Below are positions 5,791 through 6,710 of a stretch of 6,710 nucleotides of DNA, in pieces. Within the stretch, counting starts at the first letter, position 1, and the number at the start of each line of letters is the position of its first letter. Location: positions 1 through 6,710 of the forward strand of contig CAMWRK010000121.1 of assembly GCA_947176655.1 (NCBI GenBank), given 5' to 3'. Source of the DNA: an uncultured Prevotellaceae bacterium. GTDB lineage: Bacteria; Bacteroidota; Bacteroidia; Bacteroidales; Bacteroidaceae. Below the pieces are notes generated by a model. The model was not told the origin of the DNA. It made no database searches and saw only the letters and a list, made by a program, of their open reading frames with translations. The position numbers and the translations under genes are program-made.

Positions 5791-6710
5791 TTATCTCGGC
5801 AGGTTGAATCTCAGTCCGGCATACAGCATCCAGCCGTCTATAGGTCCCCATGTCATTGTCGGGTCGAAGTCGTCGCTCCATGGTCTGTCGGCGGCGATAA
5901 TGGGATTTTTCTGTGTGAAGTCTGTAAGATTCTCTCCACCGGCATATATGGAGAAATTCTTGCGTATGTTCCATGTCACCTGCGCATTGAGCTGCGGGAA
6001 TGCCTTGTATTCCCTGTCCCACGAAAGTGTTCCGCCAGCCTTGGTATATGGGTCTGGCATACGTCCAGGGCCATTCAGCGCAATTGTGGCATCGAACTGG
6101 AACAAATCTTTTGGAGTCTTGTATTGCAGCGAGCACAGAGCCTTGTAGCGTGAGGTCAGAGGGCGCTCCCTCAGAGCCTTGTTGCCCATGGCATCCATGT
6201 AGGTCGCCTTGGAGTCAGTGTAGCGGTAGGCCAGTGTGGCATTGAAACCTTTGAAGAACGGATATTCAGCCTCCAGTTGGAACACGTGCGAACGGCTTTT
6301 GCCGTCAAGCTGGTATATGTATACGGCATGAGGATCTCTGTCCATGTCTATTACGGCCTGTTTCTGGAAATCTGTGTAATAGTATTCTGCCGTGAGGCTG
6401 AGTTCCTTGCCGCATACCGTGGGCTTGAACATTACGGAGGCTCCTGTATTCCAGTCCTCCTCGCGCAGTGTCTCGCTGTCCATAATTATTTTGCGTGAAC
6501 TTGACATAAGGTAGCTGTTTTCGTCCAGTGTGAACGATGTCCTGTAGCCTTTGCCTGCCGATGCCCTCAGGTTGACCCATTCTGCCGGAGACCAGCGCAG
6601 GTGCAGTCGCGGAGTGGCGAACGTTCCCCACAGGTTGCTGTAGTCCACACGTATTCCGGGCTGTACGAGGAACCTGCCTTCGTGTCCGTGCCCGTCGAAG
6701 ACGGTGAAGG
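5791..6710 (-). CDS. TonB-dependent outer-membrane receptor, C-terminal part (partial)
   Basis: The frame is open to the right window edge, giving about 306 C-terminal residues. The GTG at 6648 is an internal Val codon, not a start, and sensible sequence (VFDGHGHEGRFLVQPGIRVD) lies upstream of it. The sequence is typical of the beta-barrel of a TonB-dependent receptor: alternating strands rich in aromatic residues, RASAGKGYRT (near 6562-6533), AEYYYTDFQKQA, and the late barrel motif YAGGENLTDFTQKNP. The protein ends YAGLRFNLPR, the last barrel strand with a short overhang. It resembles the BtuB/CirA-like siderophore and cobalamin receptor group more than SusC-type glycan receptors, although the diagnostic N-terminus and plug are missing. 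It should import a ligand across the outer membrane using TonB-ExbB-ExbD energy. It is the first visible gene of the unit that continues into the secreted hydrolase; its promoter lies outside the window. Confidence 0.93.
   Translation of the reverse strand, partial: FTVFDGHGHEGRFLVQPGIRVDYSNLWGTFATPRLHLRWSPAEWVNLRASAGKGYRTSFTLDENSYLMSSSRKIIMDSETLREEDWNTGASVMFKPTVCGKELSLTAEYYYTDFQKQAVIDMDRDPHAVYIYQLDGKSRSHVFQLEAEYPFFKGFNATLAYRYTDSKATYMDAMGNKALRERPLTSRYKALCSLQYKTPKDLFQFDATIALNGPGRMPDPYTKAGGTLSWDREYKAFPQLNAQVTWNIRKNFSIYAGGENLTDFTQKNPIIAADRPWSDDFDPTMTWGPIDGWMLYAGLRFNLPR

Noticed and set aside
1..6710. CRISPR arrays, insertion sequences, toxin-antitoxin or phage-defence genes
   Set aside because: There are no spaced direct repeats, transposase motifs or terminal inverted repeats; the only direct repeat found is the two-copy 53-bp tandem.

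Overview
The window looks like chromosomal DNA of a Bacteroidales bacterium (Bacteroides/Prevotella type). Three things suggest this: a TonB-dependent outer-membrane receptor, A/T-rich leaders without a clear Shine-Dalgarno sequence, and a near-perfect Bacteroidetes promoter (TTG, 20 nt, TAAATTTG on the minus strand). All four confidently identified genes lie on the minus strand, so transcription runs from high to low coordinates.

Right part (6710 to 4571, minus strand): the C-terminal part of a TonB-dependent receptor enters from the right edge. After a 31-bp gap comes a secreted alpha/beta-hydrolase (esterase or peptidase type) with a Ser-Asp-His triad and an unusual basic C-terminal tail. 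The pair looks like one transcription unit. Its 3' end carries an 11-14 bp stem-loop (4624-4659) and then a textbook intrinsic terminator (4571-4604).

Middle part (4560 to 694, minus strand): a promoter directly after that terminator starts a second unit. Its first gene encodes an 850-residue fusion of an acyl-adenylating (ANL) enzyme, an acyl-carrier domain and a PlsC-type acyltransferase. It looks like a self-contained machine for activating fatty acids and placing them on lysophospholipid. After 50 bp comes an A-type flavodiiron protein (oxygen/nitric oxide reductase) with a cysteine-rich tail. No promoter was found in that gap, so the two are probably co-transcribed.

Left part (1 to 693): the first 86 bases read as the last codons of an unidentified plus-strand gene, convergent with the flavodiiron gene. 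The roughly 600 bases between them hold no convincing gene. They contain an exact 53-bp tandem duplication (347-452) and a strong 14-17 bp hairpin (597-639).

I found no CRISPR array, transposase, tRNA, rRNA or recognisable defence system. The points most worth a second look are the ANL-carrier-acyltransferase fusion, the exact tandem duplication, the strand-asymmetric hairpin, the flavodiiron cysteine tail and the receptor/esterase pairing.
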